Source: Paulinella micropora
Lineage: Eukaryota > Cercozoa > Imbricatea > Euglyphida > Paulinellidae
NCBI GenBank assembly: GCA_019918135.1
Contig: WBZZ01002993.1
Coordinates: forward strand, 40,001 to 104,000
Direction: 5' to 3'
DNA: 64,000 nt
How positions within the stretch are numbered: position 1 is the stretch's first letter; every line of letters starts with the position of its first letter. The position numbers were made by a program, and so were the translations under genes. A model generated the notes under the pieces. That model made no database searches, was not told where the DNA came from, and worked only from the letters and a program-made list of their open reading frames with translations. Shown piece after piece: positions 38,266 to 47,303 of the stretch.

Positions 38266-39196
38266 TTAGTCCTGGCACAGAGCGGCGCAGCCGGGCTGCG
38301 GCAGCCAGTCGTCCGACTGCCCCCGCAGCGACGCGAGGGCCAGCCCCGTGAGAGCCATCTTGCTGGACAGGCTCAGGACGCAATAGCCGCTTTCGGTCCA
38401 CACCCGCCAGCTTTTTGCTGGCAGACAGCAAACAAGACATTCGTAGCACAGGGCCTCCCAGATACCAAAAGAAGCGAAGAAAAAAGACTCCGACCAGATA
38501 GCGAGCCGGATCAGGCCAAGGGTCTTGCCAGGGACATCCAGGCTGCCGATGACCCCGTGCGCGGCGAGCCACAGCGGCAGGAACGACAGGGCCAGCAACG
38601 CCCACGACAGCGCCCAGCAAGCCCGTGTGACGGTCTTCCACGACACTTGAATTGCAGTCTTTTGGTTCTGGACCAGCGTTTGCACTTCATTCGGTAGAAC
38701 AAGAGTGCCGAACACCGCCGGGCCGAGCAGCGGAACCAGCCCGCCCACCCAGACCATGAGGCTGCACAGGCAGAACGACACCGCGAGCGCCGAGGCCGAG
38801 CGCTCACCGGCCAGCAGCTGCAACTGCAGCAGCATCAGCGGCGCGGTGACCGAGTACTCCAGCCAGCGCCCGGCCGGGCACACCAGCGGATTTTTCCAGC
38901 ACAGCAGCCACAGCTGTGCCGCGTGGCCTGCGGCAGTGAGGGCGTGGAAGGCCACCGACAGGCTCCAGAGCGAGATGCCCGGCCCCGCGGCAGTTTGCTC
39001 CAGCCAGCCCGCGGCACGAACCGCGCAGTCACGCGAAGGGCCTACTGTCAGTGACGATAGCGGTCTGCGCCGGTGGCAGGCCCCTGGCTATGTCTAGGGG
39101 GCCTGTAAGCTGGAGTATGAAGATCGCTAGATGCGCCAAGAGGGCTACAAGATTAAGCGCCCACGGAACCGCTAGGTCGGCAGGGAATCTCAGCAT
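38266..39196 (-). pseudogene. Heliorhodopsin
   Basis: Light-absorbing seven-helix retinal protein with inverted topology. Starts at the ATG ending at 39196. Family landmarks: first helix 'ALNLVALLAHLAIFILQL'; third-helix signature 'GRWLEYSVTAPLMLLQLQLL' (heliorhodopsin RWxEYSxxAxLM); last helix 'SGYCVLSLSSKMALTGLAL', where the Lys is the retinal Schiff-base residue. Heliorhodopsins are known in algae and in Emiliania huxleyi coccolithoviruses, where they are thought to move protons or other ions. Its setting among virus-like genes suggests a viral copy. About one break. Stop at 38266, with an A/T-rich 3' side. Confidence 0.75.
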
Positions 39197-39367
39197 CAAA
39201 CAAGAAAAACAAAGAGTCTCCTTTTTTTTTTAGTTAAACAATTTGAACAAAAGCAAGCCCGGCTGCTCTCCGCCCCCGGGCTTTTCCGGGCCAACAATTT
39301 TCTTTGCCGGTCGCTTTCAAACGGGCGGGGCCCTCAGGGAGGGGGAACTGGCGCCCCTCTCTTTTTT

Positions 39368-40522
39368 TTAAAGGACTGATTTCTGCGGGAGGATTCTCGG
39401 GTTTGCCTGGTTCTGCCCTTCTTCGGGCCCGTCGAAGAAGGAGTCCCATTTCAGATTCAGCAGTGTTTCGGGGCGGGGGTGGCTGTCCCGGGCGATCGTT
39501 CGGCACAGCCCGCCTGGCAGCCCCTCTAGCGACTGCAGGCTGACGGCCCTGAGCTCCAGCGACCGCAGCCGGGGCAGGGTCGCCAGCGGGCCGAACGAGG
39601 GCAGCTCGGCATTCGCGAGCACCAGTTCCTCTAGCACGCAGCCCTGCCAGAGCCGCGCGTCTACGTGCAGCCACGCATCATTGGACGGCCCCGCCGATTC
39701 CAGCGCCAGCTTGCGCAGCTTCAGGTCCTTGACCAACACCAGCAGCTGCCCCAGCTCCTGCGGCGTAGAGGCCCGGTACAGCAAGGACAGTTCTTGGAGG
39801 CCGCGCAGGCGTCGCAGGTGCACGAGCGCAAGGTGGTTCAAGGCCCTGGAGCGCGGCAGGTGCAGCGCGCGCAGCTGTCGCAGGCCGCCCAGACAAACGT
39901 CAGGGCGCCAGCCGTCGGGCGCCCAGAATTCGGTCAGGTTCCGCGCGAGCGTCGCGAAGCGCAGGTACTCGGTTTGTGCAAAGAACGAACCTGACAGGTC
40001 TAAACAGATCAACGAGGGCAGGCGCGCCAGAAAGCACAGGTTGCCTATGCCGCGACACCAGTGCAGCCGCAGGGTGTGCAAATATCGCAGGGGCCCGAAG
40101 GTGGTCAGCAAGGGCACGGAGCCCAGGTCACAGCAGTCTAGCGTCAGTTCGCGCAGCTGTGGTAGCGGCATGGCGGCCGTGGTAGCGGCGTGCTTCCAGC
40201 CGATAACGCGCAGGCTCGTGGTGCAGGGGAAATGGCGCGCGCAATCGGCGGGTGACGCGGGCCCCGCCAGCAACGGGTTGATTGTCACTGGGCCGAGCGT
40301 GCTGCCGTGTCGTGCTAACGACCGCCGCCCCGCGGCGGTGGGGAAGCACGGCAGGTCGAGCCGCGCGGGCCAGCGGAGGAGGTTGTGCCCCCACAGGCCC
40401 GTGCTGGACACGCCAAGCAGCGCCAACAAATGTCGATGCTCCAGGAAGCTGAGCACAAGCACGACCACATCGCGCGACAGGGGCATGTCGCGACAGGGGC
40501 GCGGCCGCTTTTTCTTCTTCAT
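39368..40522 (-). CDS. F-box and leucine-rich-repeat protein
   Basis: 384 residues from the ATG ending at 40522, or 372 from the next Met ('MPLSRDVVVLVLSFLEHRHL', a good F-box). A basic start 'MKKKKRPRPCR' precedes it. From about residue 100 there is a run of LRRs: 'LPQLRELTLDCCDLGSVP', 'LRYLHTLRLHWCRGIGN', 'LPSLICLDLSGSFF', 'LRQLRALHLPRSRALN', 'LRGLQELSLLYRAST', 'LRKLALESAGPS', 'LEELVLANAELPSF', 'LPRLRSLELRAVSLQSL'. A typical FBXL-type SCF adaptor. Same strand as the heliorhodopsin, with a short spacer. Looks whole. Confidence 0.8.
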   Translation of the reverse strand: MKKKKRPRPCRDMPLSRDVVVLVLSFLEHRHLLALLGVSSTGLWGHNLLRWPARLDLPCFPTAAGRRSLARHGSTLGPVTINPLLAGPASPADCARHFPCTTSLRVIGWKHAATTAAMPLPQLRELTLDCCDLGSVPLLTTFGPLRYLHTLRLHWCRGIGNLCFLARLPSLICLDLSGSFFAQTEYLRFATLARNLTEFWAPDGWRPDVCLGGLRQLRALHLPRSRALNHLALVHLRRLRGLQELSLLYRASTPQELGQLLVLVKDLKLRKLALESAGPSNDAWLHVDARLWQGCVLEELVLANAELPSFGPLATLPRLRSLELRAVSLQSLEGLPGGLCRTIARDSHPRPETLLNLKWDSFFDGPEEGQNQANPRILPQKSVL

Positions 40523-40968
40523 TTTTGTACACGAAAGAAAACCTTTGCCTTTCCCCCCGGCTCCAAGCGCTTGCTAAGTCCTTTTTTTTGGGAGGGGGGG
40601 GGGGCCGCACAAGAAGTACGCCCCCTCCCCCCCCCAACACCCCGCCCCCCCTTCTCTCCCCCCCCCCCCCCCCGCTCCCATTTCTCTTCCTCCCCGCTCC
40701 ATTGCGCTCAATTGCTCTCTCTTTTTCATCCTCCCTTTTCTCCGAACTATGCTTTGCCTTTTCTTGCGGCTGTCCCGCGCCTTCTCACGCCTCCTATCTT
40801 CCTTCTCTTCCCCTAGCGTGTGTCTTATTTTGATTTGTCCGGACCTATCATCGAGCACGACGAGAGAAGCGGGATACTTTATTTCATGTTTTCTTTCCCT
40901 TTTTGTTTTTTTGTTCAAGTTGTTCAGTTTTCCGGCATTTGCCTGCTCTTGCCGGATTTTGTCTTGGA
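40523..40968. other. Spacer with C- and G-runs
   Basis: G-run near 40,592-40,603 and several C-runs (40,625-40,675), then T/C-rich DNA. Upstream region of the F-box/LRR gene and downstream region of the kinase-like gene B. No gene supported. Confidence 0.4.
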
Positions 40969-41700
40969 TTAGCAGGGGAATGAAAAAAAAACAGGATTGG
41001 GAATGGGTGCAGATTGCAAAGGCATGACGTGTTGGGTTGTCCACCGCCCTGGCCCGCCACTGGCAGGCATTGGCCCGGCTCTGTGGATGATTATGCGCAG
41101 AATGGCAATGATAAAGTTTTCTAGATCAATCAACCTCACTTTGTCCTCACGACATAAAGACAGTACATCACGGGCACCGTAGACACTCCAGGAATTCAAA
41201 TCATGCTGTTGGACAAGTGAAGATCTAGAAAATTGCTCCAGCCAGCCCAGAGGCGAGTTATCCATTGCTACCCATGCTTGCTTGTGCATATGATGCGCGG
41301 CCCTGAGACAGGGGCCGTGCACGAATTCTGTTTCGCTGTCTCCACAGAAATTCAGTTCGTCTAGCCACCACGTGGCGCATTTTTGGATGATGCCTTTCTC
41401 AAATTGACACAATTCTTGAACCTGGGCAAGCGCTTGGACGAGAACTTCCCGGGGCAACTTACTGTAACTGTTGGCCAGAATGCTGAGCAGGTTTGACGTT
41501 CGTATGCGGGCGTCCGTAATCTCGCTGTACCGGACCCTGGGCTCAGGAGCAAAGCGGAGGCAAAAGAAAGGATCTATGCCAACTAGCATAAGCTTGTTCT
41601 CCTGCGGGTTCAGTACCACGTTATCGGGCCCAAAGTTGGAATACAGCACCTGGGCGGTGTTAAACGCACCCAGTACGCTCTCAATAAACTTCCAAATCAT
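40969..41700 (-). CDS. Kinase-like protein B (C-lobe-like)
   Basis: 243 residues from the ATG ending at 41700 (MIWKFIESVLGAFN); open sequence continues upstream to about 41,844 through a Gly/Arg-rich stretch without another ATG. 'VLYSNFGPDNVVLNPQENK' followed by 'LMLVGIDPFF' matches the catalytic loop (HxDxxxxN) and metal-binding strand of kinase folds. After that come helical segments with Cys/Trp/His ('CATWWLDELNFCGD', 'AAHHMHKQAWVAMDNS'). Related in style to kinase-like protein A and to the protein at 49,340. Activity unproven. Confidence 0.45.
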   Translation of the reverse strand: MIWKFIESVLGAFNTAQVLYSNFGPDNVVLNPQENKLMLVGIDPFFCLRFAPEPRVRYSEITDARIRTSNLLSILANSYSKLPREVLVQALAQVQELCQFEKGIIQKCATWWLDELNFCGDSETEFVHGPCLRAAHHMHKQAWVAMDNSPLGWLEQFSRSSLVQQHDLNSWSVYGARDVLSLCREDKVRLIDLENFIIAILRIIIHRAGPMPASGGPGRWTTQHVMPLQSAPIPNPVFFSFPC

Positions 41701-41963
41701 GTCGGTGAGTCGGGCCTTCTCCGTTTCAGATTTAGCAGCACCTTCTTCTCTACCGGTGCCCCACCCCCCATCCCTCCTCCCCCCCCCCTCCAACCAGATG
41801 ACAAAAAAGCAAATTTTAGTAGCAACGGGAGATGACAACAACAAAAAAAGGCAACCTACAAAATAAAAAAAGAGCGGAAAGGGGTGCGCACATCTTGGGT
41901 TGTGTTTTGTTTGCCGAGTTTTTTTTCTTACCAGCCCGTACTTTGGTTAACCAAAAAAAAGTA

Positions 41964-44135
41964 TCAAGCCGCGAGCGCCTTCTTCAGCGGGCGCCAGATG
42001 CGCGTGTGCATTTCCTGCCAGCCGGCCTCGTCGTAGGCCCGCGACAGTGCCGTGTCCAGCAGGGCTGGCAGCTGCGCTACCAGCCGCTGCGTCAGCAGGC
42101 GCCGCTTGTTGTCTTGCAGCACGTAGCCCCACAAGTAGGCCCGCTCGCGCTTCAGCCGGTCTAGCACCCGCCACAGCTCCAGCAAGCGCATGTCTTGGCC
42201 ACGGATCTGTTCTCCCGTGCGCGCGACGGCTCTCAGCACTGTCCAGATCATCGCCGCATAGTTCAGCAGCAGGCGCCGTTCCTCGGCCCTGGCAAACCAG
42301 GGCAGGGCGTACGGCCACCGCAACTGGTCGCCGCGCCGCCCGTTCAGCAGCGCCAGGGGCTCACCCACCGCCGCGCCGGGCAGCAGCCCCGAACAGACCA
42401 GCCACGTCCAAAGAGCGCGCGACACCAGCCCGGACTTCTCGGCCCAGCTGCCACGGCCCCCGAGCAGGGCGACCTCGTACGGTGTCAAGTACAGCTCCAT
42501 TTCCCGCACCGCGTACGCCAGCTCGCCGCGCGGCGACCGGAAGCGCCGCACGAGCGAGAACTTGCCGCGCGCCGCCGCCGGCAGCGCCACCGACGGCATC
42601 GGCGGTCCAGTACCCTCGCCGTCCAGCAGCCACAGCTGCGCACAGTGGACCGGGGACGCCAGCGAGCACAGGCCGTGCCAACAGCTGCGCTGCACCTCCA
42701 GCAGCTCTCGCAGGTCGAAGCGCGGCTCTTCGGGCAGGTAGCCGGCCAATGCAAAAGAGCGGAACCAGACCTTGCGGCTAGACTGTCTGACGACCTTTGA
42801 GAACACACGCCGCAAAGACGCGGACCAGGCGCGGAGCCGCGCCCGCTCGTCGTCGGCGGAGTGTGCAATCGCCAGGCTCCGCAGGCCCAGCAGCACGCCC
42901 AACTGCCGCGGCCCGTCGGAGTTTAGGCAGTGCGCCAGCAGGTCGCCGGCCGGGTGCTGGCCGAACGTCTGTGGCGGCGGGCCGCGGTCTACGATTGTCA
43001 TTTTGCACGGGGCCAGCTGTTGCAGCGCGCGCAGGTCAGTCACAGTCGCGACAGCGGGGTCCACACACAGCAGCCTAAGCTGCAAGAACGCGGGCGCTTG
43101 GTTGCGGGGGCACAGCGCCAGCCGCAGACGTTCCAGCAGCCCGCCCTCCCACTCGCCCGCCGCCTCCCGGCCGGCCAGCACGTACTCGGCCTCGGCGCGC
43201 TTGCCCACCGTCAGCTCGTAGTGCCGCAGCGCCGGGGTGCACGCCGGGTCCCACTGCAGCCCCTGGCCGGACCGCGCCAGGCCGTCCACCAGCTCCTGCG
43301 GGGTCAACGCCCCGTGCAGTGCTATTGTGTGCAGCCGGGGCCAGATAGTCGAGCCCGTAGTGACCGGCAGCGGCACGGCGTCGGCGCCGCCGGGCTCGTA
43401 GAGCTGGAGCTCTTCGAGCGTCGGGGCCAGCCGCTCGAAGCCCGGGCCGAACAGCACGCAACTTTTGCAGTGCCGCAGCGACAGACGAGCCAGCGCACAC
43501 CCACCGGGGAACAGCTCGCCCAGGCCGTTCGCCCCCAAGTGCACCGAGTCCAGGCTCAGCTCCTGTACCTTGGGCAAAAGAGATGTTAGCGCGGGCCGCA
43601 CCAACAGCTCGTAGTCGAGGCGGCGGTCTTGTTCGTCGTAGTCGTAACCGTCGTAGAGCCGCAGGCTAACCGTGCGCAGGCCGTCGCGCCCGTGCCACAA
43701 TGCCAACAGGCCCCCCGCGGCGGCCGCGTCACACGTGAGGTCCAGCTCCGTCACGCGGGTGTTGTAGTGCAGGGCCAAGCGGAGGAGCTCGAGCCTGTGC
43801 GGCTGCAAACTGTCGGGGCCGGGCTGTTCCCGGCAGTACGAAAGCTTGAGTGTCGTGGTCGGCTGGTAGAGGCAGTCTGCGCGGCGCGCGCTAGCCACGT
43901 GGCACGGGTCAATGTCTGCGTCGGGGTAGCACTTGGTCAGCGCCCGGCGCAGGAACAGTTGCGGCTGCACGGACGGCAAAACTCGAGACCTCCACTGCGA
44001 AGAAAGGCGCAAGAGCGCCAGCTGATCCCGCAGAGTCAGCCAAGAGACCCAGTGCGAAAAGAACGCCGTAAGAGCACAGCCACCGCGCGCGGCCAGCGCT
44101 TCCAAGCGGCGCCGTTTGGGAGAAGAAGAAGACAT
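41964..44135 (-). CDS. Large F-box/LRR protein
   Basis: 723 residues from the ATG ending at 44135 (MSSSSPKRRRLEALA, a nuclear-type start). The F-box-like helix region 'FFSHWVSWLTLRDQLALLRLSS' is at about residues 24-46. LRR-like strands follow: 'TTLKLSYCREQPG', 'NTRVTELDLTCDAAAAG', 'LRTVSLRLYDGY', 'LPKVQELSLDSVHLG', 'CALARLSLRHCKSC', 'APTLEELQLYEPGG', 'WPRLHTIALHGAL', 'LLGLRSLAIAHSADD'. The C-terminal 250 residues are helical and unassigned. Probably a substrate adaptor of an SCF-type ubiquitin ligase. Looks whole. Confidence 0.7.
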   Translation of the reverse strand: MSSSSPKRRRLEALAARGGCALTAFFSHWVSWLTLRDQLALLRLSSQWRSRVLPSVQPQLFLRRALTKCYPDADIDPCHVASARRADCLYQPTTTLKLSYCREQPGPDSLQPHRLELLRLALHYNTRVTELDLTCDAAAAGGLLALWHGRDGLRTVSLRLYDGYDYDEQDRRLDYELLVRPALTSLLPKVQELSLDSVHLGANGLGELFPGGCALARLSLRHCKSCVLFGPGFERLAPTLEELQLYEPGGADAVPLPVTTGSTIWPRLHTIALHGALTPQELVDGLARSGQGLQWDPACTPALRHYELTVGKRAEAEYVLAGREAAGEWEGGLLERLRLALCPRNQAPAFLQLRLLCVDPAVATVTDLRALQQLAPCKMTIVDRGPPPQTFGQHPAGDLLAHCLNSDGPRQLGVLLGLRSLAIAHSADDERARLRAWSASLRRVFSKVVRQSSRKVWFRSFALAGYLPEEPRFDLRELLEVQRSCWHGLCSLASPVHCAQLWLLDGEGTGPPMPSVALPAAARGKFSLVRRFRSPRGELAYAVREMELYLTPYEVALLGGRGSWAEKSGLVSRALWTWLVCSGLLPGAAVGEPLALLNGRRGDQLRWPYALPWFARAEERRLLLNYAAMIWTVLRAVARTGEQIRGQDMRLLELWRVLDRLKRERAYLWGYVLQDNKRRLLTQRLVAQLPALLDTALSRAYDEAGWQEMHTRIWRPLKKALAA

Positions 44136-44579
44136 GCAAGGAACGTACTACCCCCCTCCCGCTCCGCTTGGGACGCTAGAAAAAAGGATCCGCCACAAAA
44201 AAGGGAAGCGCTGTACAAAAAAAAAGGTACGAGAAAGAAAAGAAATTACCAAAAAGACAGAGGGACATGTTTTTACAAAAAGAGAATGAGGGAGCGGGGG
44301 GGGGGGGGGGGGGCCCGCTGGCCCATCCTAGGGTGGGGGGGGGGCCCGGGGTTCCTTTTTTTTTCGCCCAACAAGTGCGCCCAACATTATGCTGTTGTTG
44401 TTGTAGATTTTGTTTGGAAATCTTGGTATGGTTGGGAAGAGTATGGGGAGGGGGCCGCGTCCAGAAAGTTTTTTTAATGTAACTGGGAAAAAGGGGGGAG
44501 CGATGGCAGGGGTGGGGAGTGGTAAGGGGCGGGAATAGGAAAAGAAAATACGTGCAGTAACGTTAGCCACGGAGTTTTT
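44136..44579. other. Spacer with long G-runs
   Basis: Upstream of the large F-box/LRR gene and downstream of the RPB3-like gene. G-runs near 44,297-44,315 and 44,335-44,343, A-runs, no gene. The RPB3-like stop is followed by a T-run. Confidence 0.4.
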
Positions 44580-45899
44580 TTAAGGGGACGGCGAAGCCGG
44601 CGCGGTTGAAGGCGAAACAGGCACTGTCGCAGGTGACGACGGTTGGTACGAGGGCGAAACAGGCACCGTTGTGGGTGATGACGGTTGGTACGAGGGCGAA
44701 ACAGGCACTGTTGCGGGTGACGACGGATCGTACGCTGGGGAGGAGGAGGAGGAGAAATCGTACAAGGCGGCGGCGGGGCCAGGCCTTGTCCGCTTCGTCT
44801 CGCGCAAACAATCAAAGCGCTGCTCGAGCAATTGTCTGGGGGTTTCCGCTCCGTAGCTCTCAACCTCCACCAGCCAGTCCGGCGCGGCCGCCGCGTTCAC
44901 AGGCGTCTCGACCGTGACGGCCCGGCCAGTCGTGCAGCGCAGACACGCGGTGCAGTGCCACGGCCGGGCCACTACGATCGTGCCGGTATCTTGCACGTCG
45001 AAAACTCCGGTGGGGCAGCAGGCCCACACCTCGTAGCCAACCGGGGCTGACAAACGCACCTTGGACTCCAGCCTCGGCGTGACCAGGCCCTTCTTGAAAA
45101 GCCCGTTCATGACGGCCGAGCCCTTGGCAGCCCAACATCTCAAGTGCAGCGATTCGCCCGGCAGCAGGTACGCCAGCACTGTCCTGGCCAGGCCAGGCGC
45201 CAAGATAGCCGGCCGCCCCGCGGCCGTGCGCAGTTCCTCCAGGTAGACCGGCCGCACGCCCAGCGCCGCTAGCAGCGCCTCGAGCTGTTCGTCGCAGAAC
45301 AGCCCCGCCTCGCCGCCAGACGCCAGGTCCACGTGCAGGTCGTCGTCGGGCGCCAGCGACAAGGAGCGCAGCACGCGCGCGTAAAGCTCCGGCTCGCGCT
45401 CCCGTAGCAAACGCCGCCACTCCGAGTCGTCGAGCCTCTGTGGGCGCGCGGCGTCTGACGCCGTGCGCAATTCCTCGCACGCCTGTGCGTGGCGGTTCTT
45501 GTTCTCCGCGACGAGCTCCAGCGCGACGCTGTTGCGTGTGGTAAAATGGGAGGGCAACGTCCGGTCGAGCGGCAGCACCTCCATGTCCCGCAGCCGGTCC
45601 GCGGGCACTTGGATCTGCACGTGCTTCAGTGTTTGCAAGATATCCAGGTTCCCGCAGAAACCGACGGGCTTGTCGCCGCCATCCGCACCACCGCCCCATT
45701 CCACGTACGTAATGCGGAGCGTAAACGTGTGATCCACGGCCTCTAGCAACGCTTGTGGCAGCAACATGGTCTGTACGTTCCGCAAAGCGAACAGACCGGC
45801 GTTTGGCCGCGGGGGCGGGGGCAGCTCTTGCACCACGACCTCCCGCAACGCGCGCCTGATCTCGCCCGTGCGGTACTTGTTCCAGGCCGCGTTGATCAT
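44580..45899 (-). CDS. RPB3/RPC40-like RNA polymerase subunit with CTD-like repeat tail
   Basis: 439 residues from the ATG ending at 45899 (MINAAWNKYRTGEIRRALRE). Alpha-subunit-type landmarks: N-terminal helix 'GEIRRALREVVVQELPPP'; 'LLPGESLHLRCWAAKGSAVM', matching KGQELxLxAxAKKGxGKxH; a ferredoxin-like Cys motif 'CCPTGVFDVQDTGTIVV...CTACLRC', as in RPC40 and archaeal RpoD; and the dimerisation-helix lead-in 'WLVEVESYGAETPRQLLEQ'. It would pair with an RPB11-like partner and scaffold polymerase assembly. The last 60 residues are about three 14-residue units 'SYQPSSPTTVPVSP' that recall two RPB1-CTD heptads (YSPTSPS). Looks whole, unlike the RPB1-like gene. Confidence 0.75.
   Translation of the reverse strand: MINAAWNKYRTGEIRRALREVVVQELPPPPRPNAGLFALRNVQTMLLPQALLEAVDHTFTLRITYVEWGGGADGGDKPVGFCGNLDILQTLKHVQIQVPADRLRDMEVLPLDRTLPSHFTTRNSVALELVAENKNRHAQACEELRTASDAARPQRLDDSEWRRLLREREPELYARVLRSLSLAPDDDLHVDLASGGEAGLFCDEQLEALLAALGVRPVYLEELRTAAGRPAILAPGLARTVLAYLLPGESLHLRCWAAKGSAVMNGLFKKGLVTPRLESKVRLSAPVGYEVWACCPTGVFDVQDTGTIVVARPWHCTACLRCTTGRAVTVETPVNAAAAPDWLVEVESYGAETPRQLLEQRFDCLRETKRTRPGPAAALYDFSSSSSPAYDPSSPATVPVSPSYQPSSPTTVPVSPSYQPSSPATVPVSPSTAPASPSP
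44600..44745 (-). repeat. 42-base tandem repeat encoding SYQPSSPTTVPVSP
   Basis: Three near-identical 42-base units plus partial ends at the 3' end of the RPB3-like gene; differences between units are mostly synonymous or Ala/Thr. Confidence 0.85.
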
Positions 45900-46296
45900 A
45901 CACAAAACGACTTTTTTTTAGCTCTATTTTTTTGCGACCCCTTTTTTCTCCGTGCTCCCTTCGGCCCCCCAACCCCACCGCCGCCGCCGCCTTTTCCCCC
46001 TTTTTTGCTGCCCCTGATTTATTTCGTCCGCCCCCCCCCCCCGTTTCTCCTCTCGGTGGCCCCCCGGCGCCCTGCTTTTTTGAAATGCTTTAAGTTTGGA
46101 GGGAGGACAAGAGGAGGGAAGGGTCGGAGAGAAATCCGGCATAGCCCGCTTTTTTTTCTTCTTTGCCGCCGGCACCTTTTTTTTGTTGTTGTTAAAAAAA
46201 TTCTGTGTTTTATTGTTACTGCGTCGTCAAAATATCTGACTGGTCCAGAAACAGGTGCTGGACCCCGCCAACTTCTCGCCAGCGCCAGCGCAGCTT
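45900..46296. other. Divergent promoter spacer, C- and T-runs
   Basis: Between the RPB3-like gene and the rightward gene at 46,297. C-run at 46,030-46,041 and T-runs at 45,910, 46,150 and 46,180. No gene supported. Confidence 0.4.
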
Positions 46297-46938
46297 ATGG
46301 AGCCACGGCTTGCTCGCAGGCCGGGCCCGCTGTTGATGCAGTTGTCGGCCGAAGAACTCTGGATCTACAACTACTACGAGACATTCATGCTCAGGCCAGG
46401 AGCCAACGAAGATAACTTTTTAAAGTACATGCGCGCGCAGGCGGGCGAGGACGATACACACAGGTTTATGAAGATGGCCGCGGAGAGCTACAACCTCTTG
46501 CGGGGCATAACCTCGGACCGCCTGTGCGTGCTGTGCTACCGCGACGTGTCCTGCAAGTGGATAGAATTGTGCCGCCAAGGCCGGGCCCAGGCCGAGCAGG
46601 GCGTGCTACTGCAGCGATCGGTCATGGCGCAGTCCCCGACTGGTGCGTTTGAGTATTGTCACTGGGCCCTGCAGCCCCTGCCTGAATCGGTTCTGACTGG
46701 ATTTGCCAGCCGGTCCCCGAATGGCAGTTTTTGTCCGGGGTCGACACCAGCAGGCCTCTGGCTCAGCGGCTGCGAGTATGCCAGGCACTCCTTGCCTCGC
46801 TTGCAAGAAAACCAGTCCAATAACGAAACGCGCAGGTTAGAAGACTCGGTGGCCGCGTTCAGCCGCGGCAGAAACTCTAGCGGCCGGCTGATGACCTGCG
46901 CCTGCAGCGCCGCCTGCTTGCTCCCGTCCTTGCAGTAG
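46297..46938 (+). CDS. Unrecognised protein, N-terminal part convincing
   Basis: ATG at 46297 (MEPRLARRPGPLLMQLSAEE). Residues 15-110 read like a folded domain ('LSAEELWIYNYYETFML', 'NFLKYMRAQAGEDDTHRFM', 'LCVLCYRDVSCKWIELC' with three Cys). Downstream of about 46,650 the frame overlaps an equally convincing leftward frame, so the real C-terminus may be earlier than 46,938. No family recognised. Confidence 0.45.
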   Translation: MEPRLARRPGPLLMQLSAEELWIYNYYETFMLRPGANEDNFLKYMRAQAGEDDTHRFMKMAAESYNLLRGITSDRLCVLCYRDVSCKWIELCRQGRAQAEQGVLLQRSVMAQSPTGAFEYCHWALQPLPESVLTGFASRSPNGSFCPGSTPAGLWLSGCEYARHSLPRLQENQSNNETRRLEDSVAAFSRGRNSSGRLMTCACSAACLLPSLQ

Positions 46939-47033
46939 TCAGACAACCCCTTAACCCCTCCCTGCACGTAGAGCACGGGCGCAGGGCGCAGGAGCTTGAG
47001 GTAGGTCAGCGCTAGATACTCTGGATCGCTCAT
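46659..47033 (-). CDS. Unrecognised small protein, convergent with its neighbour
   Basis: 124 residues from the ATG ending at 47033 (MSDPEYLALTYLKLLRPAPV). A hydrophobic start is followed by 'VLYVQGGVKGLSDYCKDGSK' and 'NLRVSLLDWFSCKRGKECLAYS'. It overlaps the rightward gene's 3' part; at most one of the two frames is coding throughout the overlap. Function unknown. Confidence 0.4.
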   Translation of the reverse strand: MSDPEYLALTYLKLLRPAPVLYVQGGVKGLSDYCKDGSKQAALQAQVISRPLEFLPRLNAATESSNLRVSLLDWFSCKRGKECLAYSQPLSQRPAGVDPGQKLPFGDRLANPVRTDSGRGCRAQ

Positions 47034-47303
47034 GCGCGGGAGCGCAAGCAATTTTGCAGCTAGATTTTCGTCTTTTTAAAAGACCCTGGAAACACTCGTA
47101 ATCTCTCCATTATCCCCCGCGCTCCCGTAACCTTTCCCTTCCCTTTCCCCCGCCTCCGTTGCTCTTCTCTCTCTCTCTCATTTCCCTTCCCCCCCCCCCC
47201 GCCTCTTGCCCCATCTCCTTCCTCTCTTTTGCGCCTGCACCCGCGTCCTTTCCCCCCCACCCGCGCCCTCTCCCACACATTTCCGCGTCCTTTTTTTGGG
47301 GTT
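47034..47303. other. Pyrimidine-rich spacer
   Basis: C/T-rich DNA with C-runs; 3' side of the RING gene and upstream side of the small leftward gene. No gene supported. Confidence 0.35.

Noticed and set aside
43629-44477. Rightward frame of about 280 residues opposite the large F-box/LRR gene
   Set aside because: No domain character; the leftward LRR frame explains this stretch.
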